Assembly: GCA_013076295.1 (NCBI GenBank)
Contig: RQOL01000838.1
Span: 1 to 64,000, forward strand
Direction: 5' to 3'
Length of the DNA: 64,000 nucleotides
DNA from: Sanderia malayensis
Lineage: Eukaryota > Cnidaria > Scyphozoa > Semaeostomeae > Pelagiidae
Below, piece after piece: positions 22,151-32,520 of this stretch; the stretch's first letter is position 1; each line of letters starts with the position of its first letter. The position numbers and the translations under genes are program-made. Below the pieces are notes generated by a model, which was not told where the DNA came from, made no database searches, and worked only from the letters and a program-made list of their open reading frames with translations.

Positions 22151-23390
22151 TCAAATGAAGGAGGGGAAGTAAACGATTGACAGATTTTGCGGCGTTTGTA
22201 TGAATCGAAGTAATTTCCTCTGAAAGGGCTGGATTTCCCATTTCAGGAATGGGCTTTGGGAACGGCCCGGAGATAACAAGTCCAAATTTAGATTTCTGAA
22301 TGGAAGGTTCTTGAAATTGATTGTCAATGGCTCCGAGAAAACGATATGCGGCATCAGCACCGATTAGAATATCAACTTAAAAGTGTTCATCGCCGAAATC
22401 GTTGGCAAATTCGAGTGCTTTGAAACGTGAGTCATTTTTCAGATTGTAGCAACCACTCTGATTTATAGGCTTTACGATTTCATCAGAAAAGAGAACTCGG
22501 ATCAATTCAACACCAGACGTAGTTTCTAGCCCGAGCGTAGATACCCCATAGTTTCGTTTCGTAATTGTCCCACCAAAACCAGAAACGGATAAAAGCTCAT
22601 AAGACTCGGGGTTTAATCCCAAATGATTGGCAAATTCTGCGCGTACGTAACTGCGTTGAGAGCCTTCGTCGAAAAATATGTTTGCGTTTGACTTCTTATC
22701 GTTTGCAACGGCAACGGCTTTGGCAGTTTTAGGAATGATTTCTTGATTAACAGCTTCAGACGGGGCGTTAGTGCTCTTAGGAGGCTTGAGTTTAGCTGTA
22801 CGATTGACGTAAGACGATTTATCGTTGATATGCAAAGACGGATAAGGAGGATTATCATCTAAGCAATCATTAATATCGATATTCAACCAAGGAGCGTAAT
22901 TTGTCGTGATGGGCTGCGATGTTGAATTGGCAGTGGAAACGTTTTCCGGGGCGGACGAAGCGGTAGATGATTCATTCGTAATTATTGCAGCGTGAGTATT
23001 AGTACGAGACGGGGGCTGATTTTGCGTCTGCGCGTTTCGTTGAAAGGTCGTATTGGTGGAATGAATACGGATGCCATGTATGCTAGTATGGTGCTTGCCT
23101 TTGCATTTTGCGCAGCGCCCTCTTGCGTTACAATTAGAAACACGATATTCCGTGTTCAAACAATTAAGGCATAAGCTTTGTCGGATAACTGCGGCTGACT
23201 TCTCACTGGCGGGTATTGTGCAGAGGGACGTGGCGTGAGGTCCTTTGCAAAGTTGGCAACGTGTATTTACCGTTGTTGATAAAGTACTGGTACTAGAAAC
23301 GTTATGTTCGTATGATTCGTAACGAGACGGGGGGTGGCAGTGTAGCTTGGGAAAGTCCTGTTTGTGTTTGCTCCTCTCGAGCGATGTAAT
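22151..23390 (-). pseudogene. BEL/Pao nucleocapsid-like knuckles and aspartic protease
   Basis: Cysteine-rich motifs CQLCKGPHATSLC, CLNCLNTEYRVSNC and CAKCKGKHHTSIHG come first. A retropepsin-like domain (DUF1758 type) follows with NIFFDEGSQRSYV, where the usual DSGSQ reads DEGSQ. An in-frame TAA stands at 22378, after which the same frame continues with LIGADAAYRFLG. The frame differs from that of gag; the shift lies near 23340-23400 where the two frames overlap. Either decay or a former programmed shift is possible. Confidence 0.82.
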
Positions 23391-24264
23391 CTCGAAAACT
23401 GTCAGTGAATTGTTTAAGGAGGAAATTGACACCCTGTCCAGAATCGCCAATTGCACTGCGGACTTTTCCCGGCAATTTGTCTTCAAGTATTGGGATGATA
23501 AAGGGAGCGCAAGACGAAACGTTGATCTTCAAAGCCTCTAGGGAACGAATGTCTCCCATAACTGCATTATAAAATTGCCTTAAACTAATGGCAGATTGTG
23601 TTAGCTTAGTCATTTTGAGAATATTGTTCACGTGAGCGCGAATGATACGTCTGGGGTGGCCAAAATTATCTTTTAATGTTTCTTCTAGAATTGCATAATT
23701 ATCTCCCGAAGGAATAATGCCTTGAACTGTTTTTAGAGCTTCTTCCCGTAACTGACCAATCAGATAAGTAAATTTTGAAGATGCTGGGAGATCGGATAGA
23801 CTGCCTACTTGAGTTTGGAATCTCTCCCAGAAACCGTGCCAATCTGTGATTTTTCCGTCAAATGTGGGTAGCTTCGACCTTAACGTTAACGTAGATTGTG
23901 ACGTTGGAGATTGAGAAACGAGGGTTGAAGCGTTTTTCTTTTCAAATTCCGAGATACAAAATGCAAGCTTACTTATCTTACCTCGGTTGTTGTTTGTTAC
24001 CTCGGTGACTTCATCAAAGAATGCGTCCGATTCATCTTCATCTTCGATTTCATCTAGGGCGACGATACGTATTTCTTTGTCTAAATTCTGGCACTCCTTC
24101 AATTGCTCTTGTAAGGCTGCAGCGGCTGTCTCAAGGAAGGTTATTTCTTCATTCAATAGACGATCCCTCTTGAATAGACTTGATGCCTCGTTGTAAGTCT
24201 TCGTGAAGCTACGCATCAGTTGTCTTCGCTCAAACTGCAATTTTTCAAACGGCGTTTTTGGCAT
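23302..24264 (-). CDS. BEL/Pao Gag, DUF1759-type
   Basis: The likely start is the ATG at 24264 (MPKTPFEKLQFERRQL). An N-terminal coiled-coil-like part (LETAAAALQEQLKECQNL) and an acidic stretch (DEIEDEDESDAFFDE) precede the core: LPTFDGKITDWHGFWERF, LIGQLREEALKTVQG and LKDNFGHPRRIIRAH are hallmarks of this Gag family. About 320 residues; the open frame ends at 23302. The downstream knuckles are in another frame. This is the longest intact part of the element. Confidence 0.85.
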   Translation of the reverse strand: MPKTPFEKLQFERRQLMRSFTKTYNEASSLFKRDRLLNEEITFLETAAAALQEQLKECQNLDKEIRIVALDEIEDEDESDAFFDEVTEVTNNNRGKISKLAFCISEFEKKNASTLVSQSPTSQSTLTLRSKLPTFDGKITDWHGFWERFQTQVGSLSDLPASSKFTYLIGQLREEALKTVQGIIPSGDNYAILEETLKDNFGHPRRIIRAHVNNILKMTKLTQSAISLRQFYNAVMGDIRSLEALKINVSSCAPFIIPILEDKLPGKVRSAIGDSGQGVNFLLKQFTDSFRDYIAREEQTQTGLSQATLPPPVSLRIIRT

Positions 24265-24336
24265 GTCTGTTACCAAAATTGCTGTTCGTGTGTATACACG
24301 AACAGCAATAATCGGAATCCTGGTCACGGCACCAAA

Positions 24337-24560
24337 TGTGGAGAACGGAACGAAGACAAACACATCGGATAGATATGTACAAAACTGATATATCGAATAC
24401 TAATGAAACGTGAATACAAAAGCGTAATGTTAGAATGAACGTAGTAATAAAAGTGTGAGACATTATGATGAGAGCGATAAAATATAATTGAAGTTTGGTA
24501 ACTAATCGAACTAGTGTCAATCATATGAATTACTTTCAATCATGCGTGTTCTACTTGACA
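24337..24560 (-). repeat. BEL/Pao 5' LTR
   Basis: Direct repeat of 17370-17593; followed outside by CATCA (24561-24565). It would hold the element's promoter; no specific motif is clear. Confidence 0.9.
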
Positions 24561-24565
24561 CATCA

Positions 24566-24756
24566 ACACTTGTCGTCATATTGGTCCTGTTGGGACCAAC
24601 TTTTTGTGGATCGCGGCTTATTAATGAAATCAATAGACCCTGATAGCTCTTTTCCCAATAATGTTGTTGTTGTGCCCCAAAACTTAGTAAATTGTGTCCT
24701 CCATAGTCTACACAGTGGCCCTTCTGGGGGTCACATGGGTATTACTCGCACTATCG
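24566..24756 (+). pseudogene. Gypsy integrase, zinc-binding N-terminus only
   Basis: After the BEL/Pao element the gypsy frame resumes with SSYWSCWDQLFVDRGLL, PQNLVNCVLHSLHSG and GGHMGITRTI, which fits the HHCC-type integrase zinc domain. The homology breaks off near 24756. The integrase core is gone, and the sequence to 24940 is unassigned, with a short duplication around CATATCAACACAG. Confidence 0.75.
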
Positions 24757-24944
24757 TGCTTCACATATCAACACAGCCAAAAATGTGTTTTACATATCAA
24801 CACAGTCAAAATAATCAATAACTACCTAATGCTCACTCCCGCAGCTTCCAGACACAATATAGAATTGTCTCCACATTTACTAATAACACTGCAAAAACAA
24901 CCTGCCTTGCAGCTGTATACATTTTACGTAAATATCAATCTTAA

Positions 24945-26385
24945 AGGCCTACTGCAATAAAAAAAAAGTGATATGATTTTTTTGCATTTCATGATAAACT
25001 TATTCGAACTGATCATAAAACCGTTTCCAGAATGAAAATTGATCCAGTAGAATTGTTTTTACAAGCCCGCAAAGTCGTCGATTTTGCCATTTCAACTGCG
25101 ACAAACGTGACGTAATAACCAGGACCCATTTCAAGTTTTTGTATTGAAGTGTATTGTAGCTTTTTGCTCCACTCCGTCTAGTTCAATAAATAACTAATTA
25201 ATCAAAAATCGCATCCCAAGGTATAAATATTAAAGTGTTTTCACAAATTTTAAAATTTTTTTCAGAATTTTAGAAAGCGATTTGGGGGGAGTAATTGGGG
25301 TCTGAATTGGGGCAGTTTTGGTCATGACGTCAAACTGCGGGAGGGCGATCAGCCGCCACGGAGAGCGGAAGCAAGCAACGGGGATTATCAGTGTCGAGAT
25401 GAAATATGCTTTTGCATTTGACTTGACCGAGTCGCATATGATGTATGTGTGAGAGAATGCAGAGATGTTCTCAGAATCTACATGGACTATTTACGTGCAG
25501 AGTTGGCTTTTTAAGATATATCTGATGCTGCTAAGTTGCTGTCAGTCCAGTCTTATCAAAACGAATTACTTTTACATCACGTCTGGCTGGAACGCCAAGT
25601 TGCTACAGTGTTTTCATCGGGGTAGAAGCTGGAGAAATATAGTAGAACTAATCGCAATATTCTGCATAGCAATTTATTATCATAGTCAGATGTGTTACAA
25701 GTTTTTGGCGAAACACGATGGTTCCAAAATTCCAAATGGACAAAAAATGAAACTGGTGCCTTCAGCTCTCCTTATCTGTTTCATTTCAAATTTGTTTTGA
25801 AAACGGCTGCTTGAAAATCCCATTTATTAACTAACTTAACTGCTGTAACAGCTTACTTTGCCTGCTCATCTAACAACAACCCCGGCCATCGTGTTTGCTA
25901 CTAGTTTTACTGACACAGCTCCGCCGTCCATAATTTCTGACAAACTTCCTTTGTGAATGCTTCCAGCTGCTTGGAAATCAGACCGCGCGGAATAAAATGT
26001 CTTTTGACTGACCGCGCGGTTTGTAGTACCCTTTTTCAAAGCGCCGCTATAGCGTTACCGTAAGTTCAATTTTTTGGTTAATAGCTGAAATGACGCGCGG
26101 AAAGTTATAGTATTGCACCCGGGGAAGCGATTTCTTAACAAGAGCCGGGGTTACGCATAGTGCACATTTGAAAACTTTTCCCGATACTCTCCCATTATAA
26201 AAGTCGATTTGTGTCCTGGTTATGACGTCATGCCATGTCGCAGTCAGTGCCCCATTTCAAAGCCAAATTTAGTATACTTATCGTGATCGAATAAAAACAA
26301 AACAGGCACCAAATTAACCAGTAAAGATTGAAATTTCATTCTATGAAAAAAAGACGGGAAAGTGATTTTTGATTGCAGTAGGCCT
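24945..26385. mobile_element. 1.44-kb TTAA-flanked DNA element (Kolobok- or piggyBac-like)
   Basis: The inverted ends AGGCCTACTGCAAT and ATTGCAGTAGGCCT are perfect over 14 bp, with TTAA on both sides (24941-24944, 26386-26389). TTAA duplications are known for Kolobok and piggyBac. No transposase could be recognised; an open 111-codon frame at 25465-25800 has no motif I know. It is probably non-autonomous. Confidence 0.75.
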
Positions 26386-26514
26386 TTAACATGTGTAATC
26401 TTTCATACTGTTACTATTTCACAGTCTATTTTTGTATTTTACATTTAAGAAGAGATAATAATCTATCTTTGCAAGAAATTATCACGAATACTTTCTTTTT
26501 ACCCTATTTAATTT

Positions 26515-27880
26515 CACATGGCCTATCAAGCAAGAAATTTCTGTAAATGGCCATTCCTCATCCTTACGTGAAATATCCTGTGGTGTCGCACAAGGATAGG
26601 TACTCGGACCACTTCTGTTTCTTATTTACATCAATGATTTAACAAATTCATCTAAGTTTTTCTCCTTTTTTCTTTTTGCTGATGACACCAATATTGTGAA
26701 TCTGATGATCCTGCTTTACTCACAAAGAAAGTTAATAGAGAACTGAAGAAAGTTAAATTATGGCTTGACTCTAACAAACTTGCCCTTAATATAAGTAAAA
26801 CTAATTATGTATTGTTTCACTCTCCTCGAAAGGAACTTGCCAATGATCTTAATATTAAAATTGGTAAACAGAATATTCAAAAGACAAAGTATGTAAAATT
26901 CTTAGGGATTCTTATGGATGAACATCTTACTTGGAAGCATCACACCTCTGAACTTTGTAAAAAATTGTCCAGAACCTCTAGTATTTTCTTCAAAGTGCGA
27001 CATTACTGCTGACTCCCCATGCTTATCAGCCTCTATAACTCACTATTTTCTTCTTTTATAAACTATGGTATCATTGTATGGGGTCTTACCTTTGAATCCT
27101 ACTCACACCAACTATTTCGATTGCAGAAGAAAGTCCTTCGCTGTATCAAATTTGAACCATTCTCCGCTGCGTCATCACCAATTTTCAAATCATTAAAGGT
27201 TCTTAAAATTGAAGATACCTTGCACTTGAATATTCTAACCTTTGTTTATAAATCCATCAATAAACTATCTCCTCCTTATTTTCATGGCTATTTCCAGCCA
27301 AATTCAGCCATCCATAAAATTGCAACCCGTCAAGCAACCAGAGGGGATCTTTTTAAATCGTTTAGAAATACCACTTTGTACGGACTACAAACCATCCAAT
27401 ATTATGGTTCTAAACTTTGGAACACCCTTCCACTATTTATTCGTGTTGCTAGCTCTCCTACAACTTTTCGGTCTAAATTGAAAACTCATTTCATCGATGC
27501 ATATGTCTGATAAATTCCCAATAAACTATAATATACCTATATACTCGGTCTCTGTTAGATGAATCTGGCTATTTTGTATTTTGTATTTTTATTTCATTTT
27601 ATGAAATCATTTTTCCTTCATTAATTCATTAATCCAATTTTTTATGGGGGGGCTCTCTCTCGATTAGTTAATCTACTTAGAGAGCTCCTCCTCAATCAAT
27701 CAATTTTAAATACAATCTTGTATGGTTATTTTTTTCTGTTTAATTCAATTCTCTTTGAATTTAAAATATTATTGTCGTAAAATTTGTATGATGTTGTTGT
27801 TAATTTGTATTGTATAGAATTGTATTTAGAGTTGATTGATAAATATATGAAAATGAAATGAAATGAAAAAAAATGAAAGC
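26515..27880 (+). mobile_element. 5'-truncated LINE (CR1/Jockey-like) with a (GAAAT)n tail
   Basis: The plus strand reads VNGHSSSLREISCGVAQG, a TAG in place of the usual Ser codon, then VLGPLLFLIYINDL and FLFADDTNI (catalytic FADD). Downstream KTKYVKFLGILMDEHLTW and LYNSLFSSFINYGIIVWG belong to the RT C-terminal region. A second stop is at 27009-27011, after which the frame runs to 27510. About 330 bp of 3' UTR follow, ending in GAAAT repeats (about 27846-27880). The endonuclease and first half of the RT are missing. It lies inside the gypsy remains. Confidence 0.85.
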
Positions 27881-27965
27881 AAATTTTTAGGAATGAGGTT
27901 TGGCCAAATCTAGGGTTCCGGCGGTGTCCGCGAGTCACCCAGAGGTTTCCCTTTGATTCAAATTG

Positions 27966-27980
27966 TAAGGGAGGGGAAGA
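27966..27980 (+). promoter_or_regulatory. Gypsy polypurine tract
   Basis: GTAAGGGAGGGGAAGA immediately precedes the 3' LTR start at 27981, the usual priming site for plus-strand DNA. Confidence 0.75.
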
Positions 27981-28265
27981 TGTAATGTTATGATTGCGTC
28001 AGTATAAATTGTATCATGTCTGTGTTAAAATATTAGAAGTAGAATCGTGTTCGTGTTAGTTATATTGTTTTCCTGTGATGTACTTGTGACCGTGTCGTTT
28101 GTCTATATTATATCCGTTGTTGCTGTCACTATTGATTGATGTGTCATATTATGATTGTTTTAACTTAGGTGAATTTATAATAGTATTTTAGTTGAATGAT
28201 TGATCTCGAGCAAGCAACATCTTGTGTTCTCTTGAGTTATACCTGCTTTACCCAGCCACGCTACA
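27981..28265 (+). repeat. Gypsy 3' LTR, complete, 285 bp
   Basis: It begins TGTAATGTTATG and ends CCACGCTACA. The first 49 and last 47 bases are identical to the preserved ends of the 5' LTR. The CTTT target copy follows at 28266-28269. Confidence 0.88.
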
Positions 28266-28517
28266 CTTTGTGATGTTTCATTGTTAAACATGCTTGAGCG
28301 TTTTTTCCTGTTGCAATTTATCAGAGCAATAACTGTTTTTTGGAAAAATATAGTGTGCCACCTAAGCGCGAATATCTGAGGGAGGGTCCAACAGACATTC
28401 TGGCCCATTTTTGTTTGGAATTCTTCATAAAAAAGGCCCTTCTGTACAACGACCTCCCACTACTGCGAACTATTTTCTCGCTCCCGACAGAGTTCGTTAT
28501 AGCGGGATTCCACTGTA

Positions 28518-28946
28518 CTCTATTTTTTAGCCTTCGATTCTTATGAAAATTTGATCGTTGCTCTAGAATCACTTGCTGACAGCCTGACTCTGGAATTTGT
28601 CACTTCTCGACTGATTCATGAAGAGAAAAAGCGATTGGAGACAGCAAGTCAACTGAGTGAGTCAATGGAGAAAGCTCTCATTGCAACAAAAAACATGGCT
28701 TATAGACGGAGACAGAGCCCAGGACCAAGGAACAAAAAGGGGAAATGTTTTAATGGCGGATTAAAAGGGCATCGGGCAAGAGATTGTACTCGAACCAAGA
28801 AGCCAAAGGAATCGCGCACAGAAGACGCTCAGATTGCTACGACAGATTCGCACTCACTGTTCTCGACGAATTCAACCTCTGCTTTAGACGAAAGCTTAGT
28901 GTGGTATGTTGACTCAGGTGCATCTCGACACATGTCAAGTAACAAG
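28518..28946 (+). pseudogene. Copia gag C-terminus, zinc knuckle and protease start
   Basis: The copia frame resumes after the pogo-like insertion with DSYENLIVALESLADSL and FVTSRLIHEEKKR. A single-base deletion just upstream shifts the frame relative to 11085-11545. The zinc knuckle reads CFNGGLKGHRARDC: the second Cys of CX2C is Gly, so zinc binding is lost. The protease motif WYVDSGASRHMSSN follows and is cut by a hAT MITE at 28947. Confidence 0.85.
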
Positions 28947-29176
28947 CAGTGGCGTAGATTGAGGGGGGTCGGGGGGACCCTCTGTAGAGCTAAACTGCCC
29001 TTTTGTCGGAAAATTGCTGATCTTGTCGGAAAATAAATATCTCCTGCTTAAATTCAGTTCTGGCTAATTTTCTTATCTTATATTCATAATCTTCACGAAA
29101 CAAAAATGCTTATTAAATTTTGTCGGAAAATTTGAATTTCTCGCTCCCCCTATAAAATTTCCTATCTATGCCATTG
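28947..29176 (+). mobile_element. 230-bp hAT-like MITE in the copia protease
   Basis: The ends CAGTGGCGTAGAT and ATCTATGCCATTG are inverted copies with two mismatches. The flanks GTAACAAG (28939-28946) and GCAACAAG (29177-29184) form an 8-bp target duplication with one change. A truncated relative is at 107-301. Confidence 0.85.
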
Positions 29177-29184
29177 GCAACAAG

Positions 29185-30395
29185 GAATGGATGCAAGATT
29201 ATGCCAAGCTTGCAATTCCTGAAAAGATTCGTCTAGGGAACAACAGACTGGTTGAAGCTGAAGGAAAAGGGACAATATGGATAAAACTCAAAGTTGGAGA
29301 TGAATACAAACCTGCTGAACTTTCAGATGTATTGTATGTTCCAATTCTGAACAAAAACTTATTCTCTGTCAGTACAGTGACAAAGAAAGGTTTTAGTATA
29401 ACGTTCGATGCTAACCAGTGTGCTACTTTGGACAGAAATGGAATAATCTTAGGTTCTGGACGAAGTGATGGAAAGCTGTATACATTAGATGCCTCGCCCT
29501 TGCAGAACGACATGCGTGAAGCAAACACTGCTAGTGATCAAAGGTCTCTAAACCTATGGCATCACAGATTTGGACATTTGGGTGTTAACAACCTCAAACT
29601 TTTAAATCAGGAAGATCTTGTCGATGGACTAAGATTGGAAACAATGGAAGAAATGAAGTTTTGCGAAGGTTGTACACTTGGTAAACAGACAAGAAATGCG
29701 TTTCCAAGTAAACAAGTCACTGGAGCAACAAAATTGCTGCAAATCGTACACAGTGATGTATGTGGACCGATGAAAGTACAAAGTCCTGGCGGAAATCGCT
29801 ATTTTGTCACGTTTATTGATGATATGTCCAGGTATGCTGCTATCTACTTCATGCGAATCAAGGATCAAGTCCTTGAGAAGTTCAAAGAGTTCGAAGCAAT
29901 AAATGAAACAGGACATAATATACAAGTACTTCGCTCTGATAATGGTGGGGAGTACCTGTCGAAAGAATTTAACGAATTCTTGGTAGAGAAAGGCATCAAG
30001 AGGCAATTGACGATCCCAAGAACACCAGAGCAGAATGGTGTCGCAGAAAGATCTAATAGAACAATTCAGGAGTCTGCAAGATCAATGTTAAAGACAGCTT
30101 CTTTACCACGTTTTTGGGCAAAAGCTGTGCTAACTGCTGTAATACTCAGGAACAGAAGTCCAACCGTTGCAGTAAAGAGAAAGACTCCATATGAGGGTTT
30201 TACTGGAGTAAAACCAAATGTTTCAATGCTGAGAGTATTTGGTTGCGATGCGTACATGCATGTAGATGCTGAGTTGAGGGGAAAATGGGATGCAAAGTCA
30301 ACAAAGTGCATCTTCATCGGTTATAGTCTTGAACGTAAAGGCTACAGACTATAGAATCCACTAACAAAGAAAGTACACGAATTACGCTCTGTTAC
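29185..30395 (+). pseudogene. Copia protease end and integrase
   Basis: The frame continues with LGNNRLVEAEGKGT and VLYVPILNKNLFS, then the integrase: LNLWHHRFGHLGVNNL and CEGCTLGKQ (HHCC zinc domain), IVHSDVCGPMKV (D), FIDDMSRYAA, LRSDNGGEYLS (D) and RTPEQNGVAERSN (E). All three catalytic residues are present. VFGCDAYMHV and STKCIFIGYS close the domain. A TAG at 30351-30353 replaces the expected Tyr codon before NPLTKKV. Integrase would insert the element cDNA. Confidence 0.88.
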
Positions 30396-30399
30396 ATTC

Positions 30400-31021
30400 G
30401 TGGAAAGTGAATTCGGAAACAGCACACAGAAGCCTTCAAAAGTTACAAAGGTTGACTCTTCAACATCTACAGACGAAGTTCAAGTCATTAGTATTACGAG
30501 TGAAGATGAGGCACAAAACCAATCAGAAGATTGTTCAGAAGATCAAGTAGAGGACATTGTTGACAATGCTACTGATTCAAGCGCTGAAGATCTTCCAGAA
30601 AACATTCAGGAAAATCAAATGCCAAGAAAATCAACTCGCGAAAAGCAAATTCCTGACAAAGAAGCCATTTTAACTGGAGATGGTGGAATGGCAAGGACTT
30701 GCTAAATGCTGAGCTGCAAGAAGTTCCAGAAGAACCGAAAACGATCCAGCAAGCATTGAGTTCCACTGCAAAGCAGCAATGGAAGGAAGCTCTAGATAGT
30801 GAGTATTCCTCGTTGATAAAGAATCAAGCTTGGAATCTTGTTGAATCGCCAAAAGATTGTAATTTAATCGGATGCCGTTGGGTATTCAAAGTAAAATAAA
30901 ATCCTGACGGGACAGTAAAACGCTATAAGGCTCGTTTGGTGGCGAAGGGATACTCGCAGGAAGCTGGGATAGATTATGAAAAAACATATTCACCAGTGGC
31001 GAGATATACTTCAATACGAGC
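30400..31021 (+). pseudogene. Copia linker and reverse transcriptase, first part
   Basis: An acidic linker (SEDQVEDIVDNATDSS) leads to a frameshift near 30690. The RT then begins with QQWKEALDSEYSSLIKNQAW and CRWVFKVK, a TAA stop, [13 protein letters not shown] and [17 protein letters not shown]. The hAT element at 31022 cuts the frame there. Confidence 0.85.
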
Positions 31022-31908
31022 CAGGGCCTTTTTTAACATACAGACTGGGGGGGCCTTGGCCCCCCCAGCCCTCGTGGTGGCCGCCCCAGTCAACAAAAGT
31101 GGCCCCCCCAGTTAAATCTTTTCAACTTAATTTTAATTTGCAATCATGATGATTCAAATGACTCGTTGTGTGTGAAAGCTAACTCCACTGTGTTTTCAAT
31201 GGTATCTTCCACAAAGTATCTAGCTTGCTTCCAGTCCTATTGATATTATTTACAAGTGTAGTTTGACTTGTTGATTATATCAATAATACACAAACGAGTT
31301 TTTTGCTGTCCTTTCTTCAATGTTGAAAAACTGTGGTCCGTTCTGTCCGTTATAACCGAATGTAGAAATACTAGGGGCGCTCATTAGGGGGTGTGTGGGA
31401 AGACCCTCCAAATGATTTCTGAGTCGGTCCAAAAAGTTGGTCCTAAATTAATATTAAAATCAATCCTGCCCTAAAAATTGTTTTTAAACGAGTCTAGCTT
31501 CACGAATCTCAAACAATAGGTAGCATTTAAGTTCAACTGGCTGCCTAATTTAAAGTGGTATTGGCCACTAATAGTAGATTTGTGTTGTAGCTCTTGGAAA
31601 AAATGTGCACCGACTGGGAAAGATAACCTTTGGAGAAAATTTGATTATAAAAAAGTACATTTTTTAGCGATATCTGAGGCACTAAATTTGTAAAATTTCC
31701 CCCTTCGGCGGCAACCATGGTGCCGCCTCAGGTAGCCAAAATTATTTGAATGTTTTCAAAGAAATGTTCATGCAAAAGTCGGTCCCAAGTATGTCAACAC
31801 CCCCAAACTTTTTTTAATGTGCTCCCCCTGACCCGGCCGTTTCTCTGAAAATATAGGTCCCCTTCAAGTTTTGGCCCCCCCACTTGGAAATCCTTAAAAA
31901 AGGCCCTG
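31022..31908 (+). mobile_element. 887-bp hAT-type non-autonomous element in copia RT
   Basis: The ends CAGGGCCTTTTTTAA and TTAAAAAAGGCCCTG are perfect inverted copies, flanked by ATACGAGC on both sides (31014-31021, 31909-31916). There are C- and G-runs near each terminus and no transposase frame. A truncated relative lies at 12956-13789. Confidence 0.88.
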
Positions 31909-31916
31909 ATACGAGC

Positions 31917-32178
31917 AATTTTAGCGATCTCTAACTACCTGCGTCTTGAGCTACATCAGATGTATGTTCAAACAGCCTTTCTGAATGGCGAACTCCAAGA
32001 CGAGATATACATGGCTCAACCTGAGGGCTATGTTCAGAAAGGAAAGGAGCATTTGATGTGCAAGCTCAATAAAAGCATCTATGGTCTAAAACAGGCTTCA
32101 AGGTGTTGGTATTTGACAATGGATACGTTTCTGAAACATCATACGAGCAATGCAAATCTGACCCTTGTCTCTATTAGA
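31917..32178 (+). pseudogene. Copia reverse transcriptase, middle part, truncated
   Basis: The RT continues with AISNYLRLELHQMYVQTAFLNG. The first catalytic Asp of this motif (normally MDV) is Tyr. KLNKSIYGLKQASRCW follows, a one-base shift, and a DPCLY-like end. The YVDD box, RNase H and 3' LTR are absent; the element is cut near 32178 with no visible cause. Confidence 0.82.
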
Positions 32179-32520
32179 CAGGGAAATAGCCATAACTAAC
32201 TAACCACAGATGGTGTCAAGGTTCTGTAAACAGTTCCATAAAGCCAGTACGCCAGAGAATTCAAATCTGCTAGATACCAATCAAAATTCTACTTCCGGTC
32301 ACATGACAACACAAAAGTGTTGTTAATTGTCAAAACAAATTAAAGTCTAAGTCTTTAAAAATTTTTAATACCATCAGATTGAGCATATGGCACCAAGTCT
32401 GTCACGTTTATACTTTTAGAGGTATCAACCGTTAAACTTTCCCTTATGACGTCATAATTTTTTCTGATTTCGCAATGCCTGATGCTTCAAATCAATGTTA
32501 TTTTTTGCATAGGATTCATT
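32179..32520. other. Unassigned AT-rich stretch
   Basis: No gene, terminal repeat or recognisable transposon was found between the copia breakpoint and the next minus-strand gene remnant. Confidence 0.45.

Larger units (their letters stand above)
17370..24560 (-). mobile_element. BEL/Pao retrotransposon inserted in gypsy pol
   Basis: Two 224-bp direct LTRs (17370-17593 and 24337-24560) differ at only a few positions. On the coding strand they run TGTCAAGTAG...TCTCCACA. CATCA flanks both sides (17365-17369, 24561-24565). Directly inside the 5' LTR, TTTGGTGCCGTGACC is a likely primer-binding site. Gag, protease, RT, RNase H and integrase follow in family order on the minus strand, broken by frameshifts, one in-frame stop and a short LTR element at 18975-20063. 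The low LTR divergence suggests a fairly recent insertion. Confidence 0.92.
12035..28265 (+). mobile_element. Ty3/gypsy retrotransposon, heavily interrupted
   Basis: The 3' LTR (27981-28265, TGTAATG...GCTACA) matches the first 49 bp (12035-12083) and last 47 bp (14225-14271) of the 5' LTR exactly. CTTT stands on both sides (12031-12034, 28266-28269). TTGGTGACAGGAGC follows the 5' LTR as the likely primer-binding site, and AAGGGAGGGGAAGA precedes the 3' LTR as polypurine tract. Gag and pol lie at 14296-17364 and 24566-24756. A BEL/Pao element splits pol; a TTAA element and a LINE replace the rest. It cannot be active. Confidence 0.9.
11548..28515. mobile_element. Pogo-like DNA element (non-autonomous), carrying the gypsy element
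   Basis: The terminal inverted repeats read CAGTGGAATCCCGCTATAAC on the left and the exact reverse complement on the right, flanked by TA at 11546-11547 and 28516-28517. The left part repeats TATAACGAAC-like blocks several times. Without the gypsy insertion (12035-28269, counting one target copy) the element is only about 730 bp. I see no transposase frame, so it is likely a MITE. It interrupts copia gag. Confidence 0.85.
11085..32178 (+). mobile_element. Ty1/copia-like retrotransposon, the outermost host of a nested stack
   Basis: Gag, protease, integrase and the first part of reverse transcriptase can be followed on the plus strand in pieces: 11085-11545, 28518-28946, 29185-31021 and 31917-32178. 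Between the pieces lie a 17-kb insertion (11548-28515), a hAT MITE (28947-29176) and a hAT element (31022-31908), each with a clean target duplication. The element stops inside the RT; RNase H and a 3' LTR are absent, and no 5' LTR can be assigned. It is the oldest layer of the stack. Confidence 0.85.

Noticed and set aside
25465..25800. 111-codon frame inside the TTAA element as a possible transposase.
   Set aside because: No DDE-like or zinc-finger motif could be seen; kept only as a note under the element.
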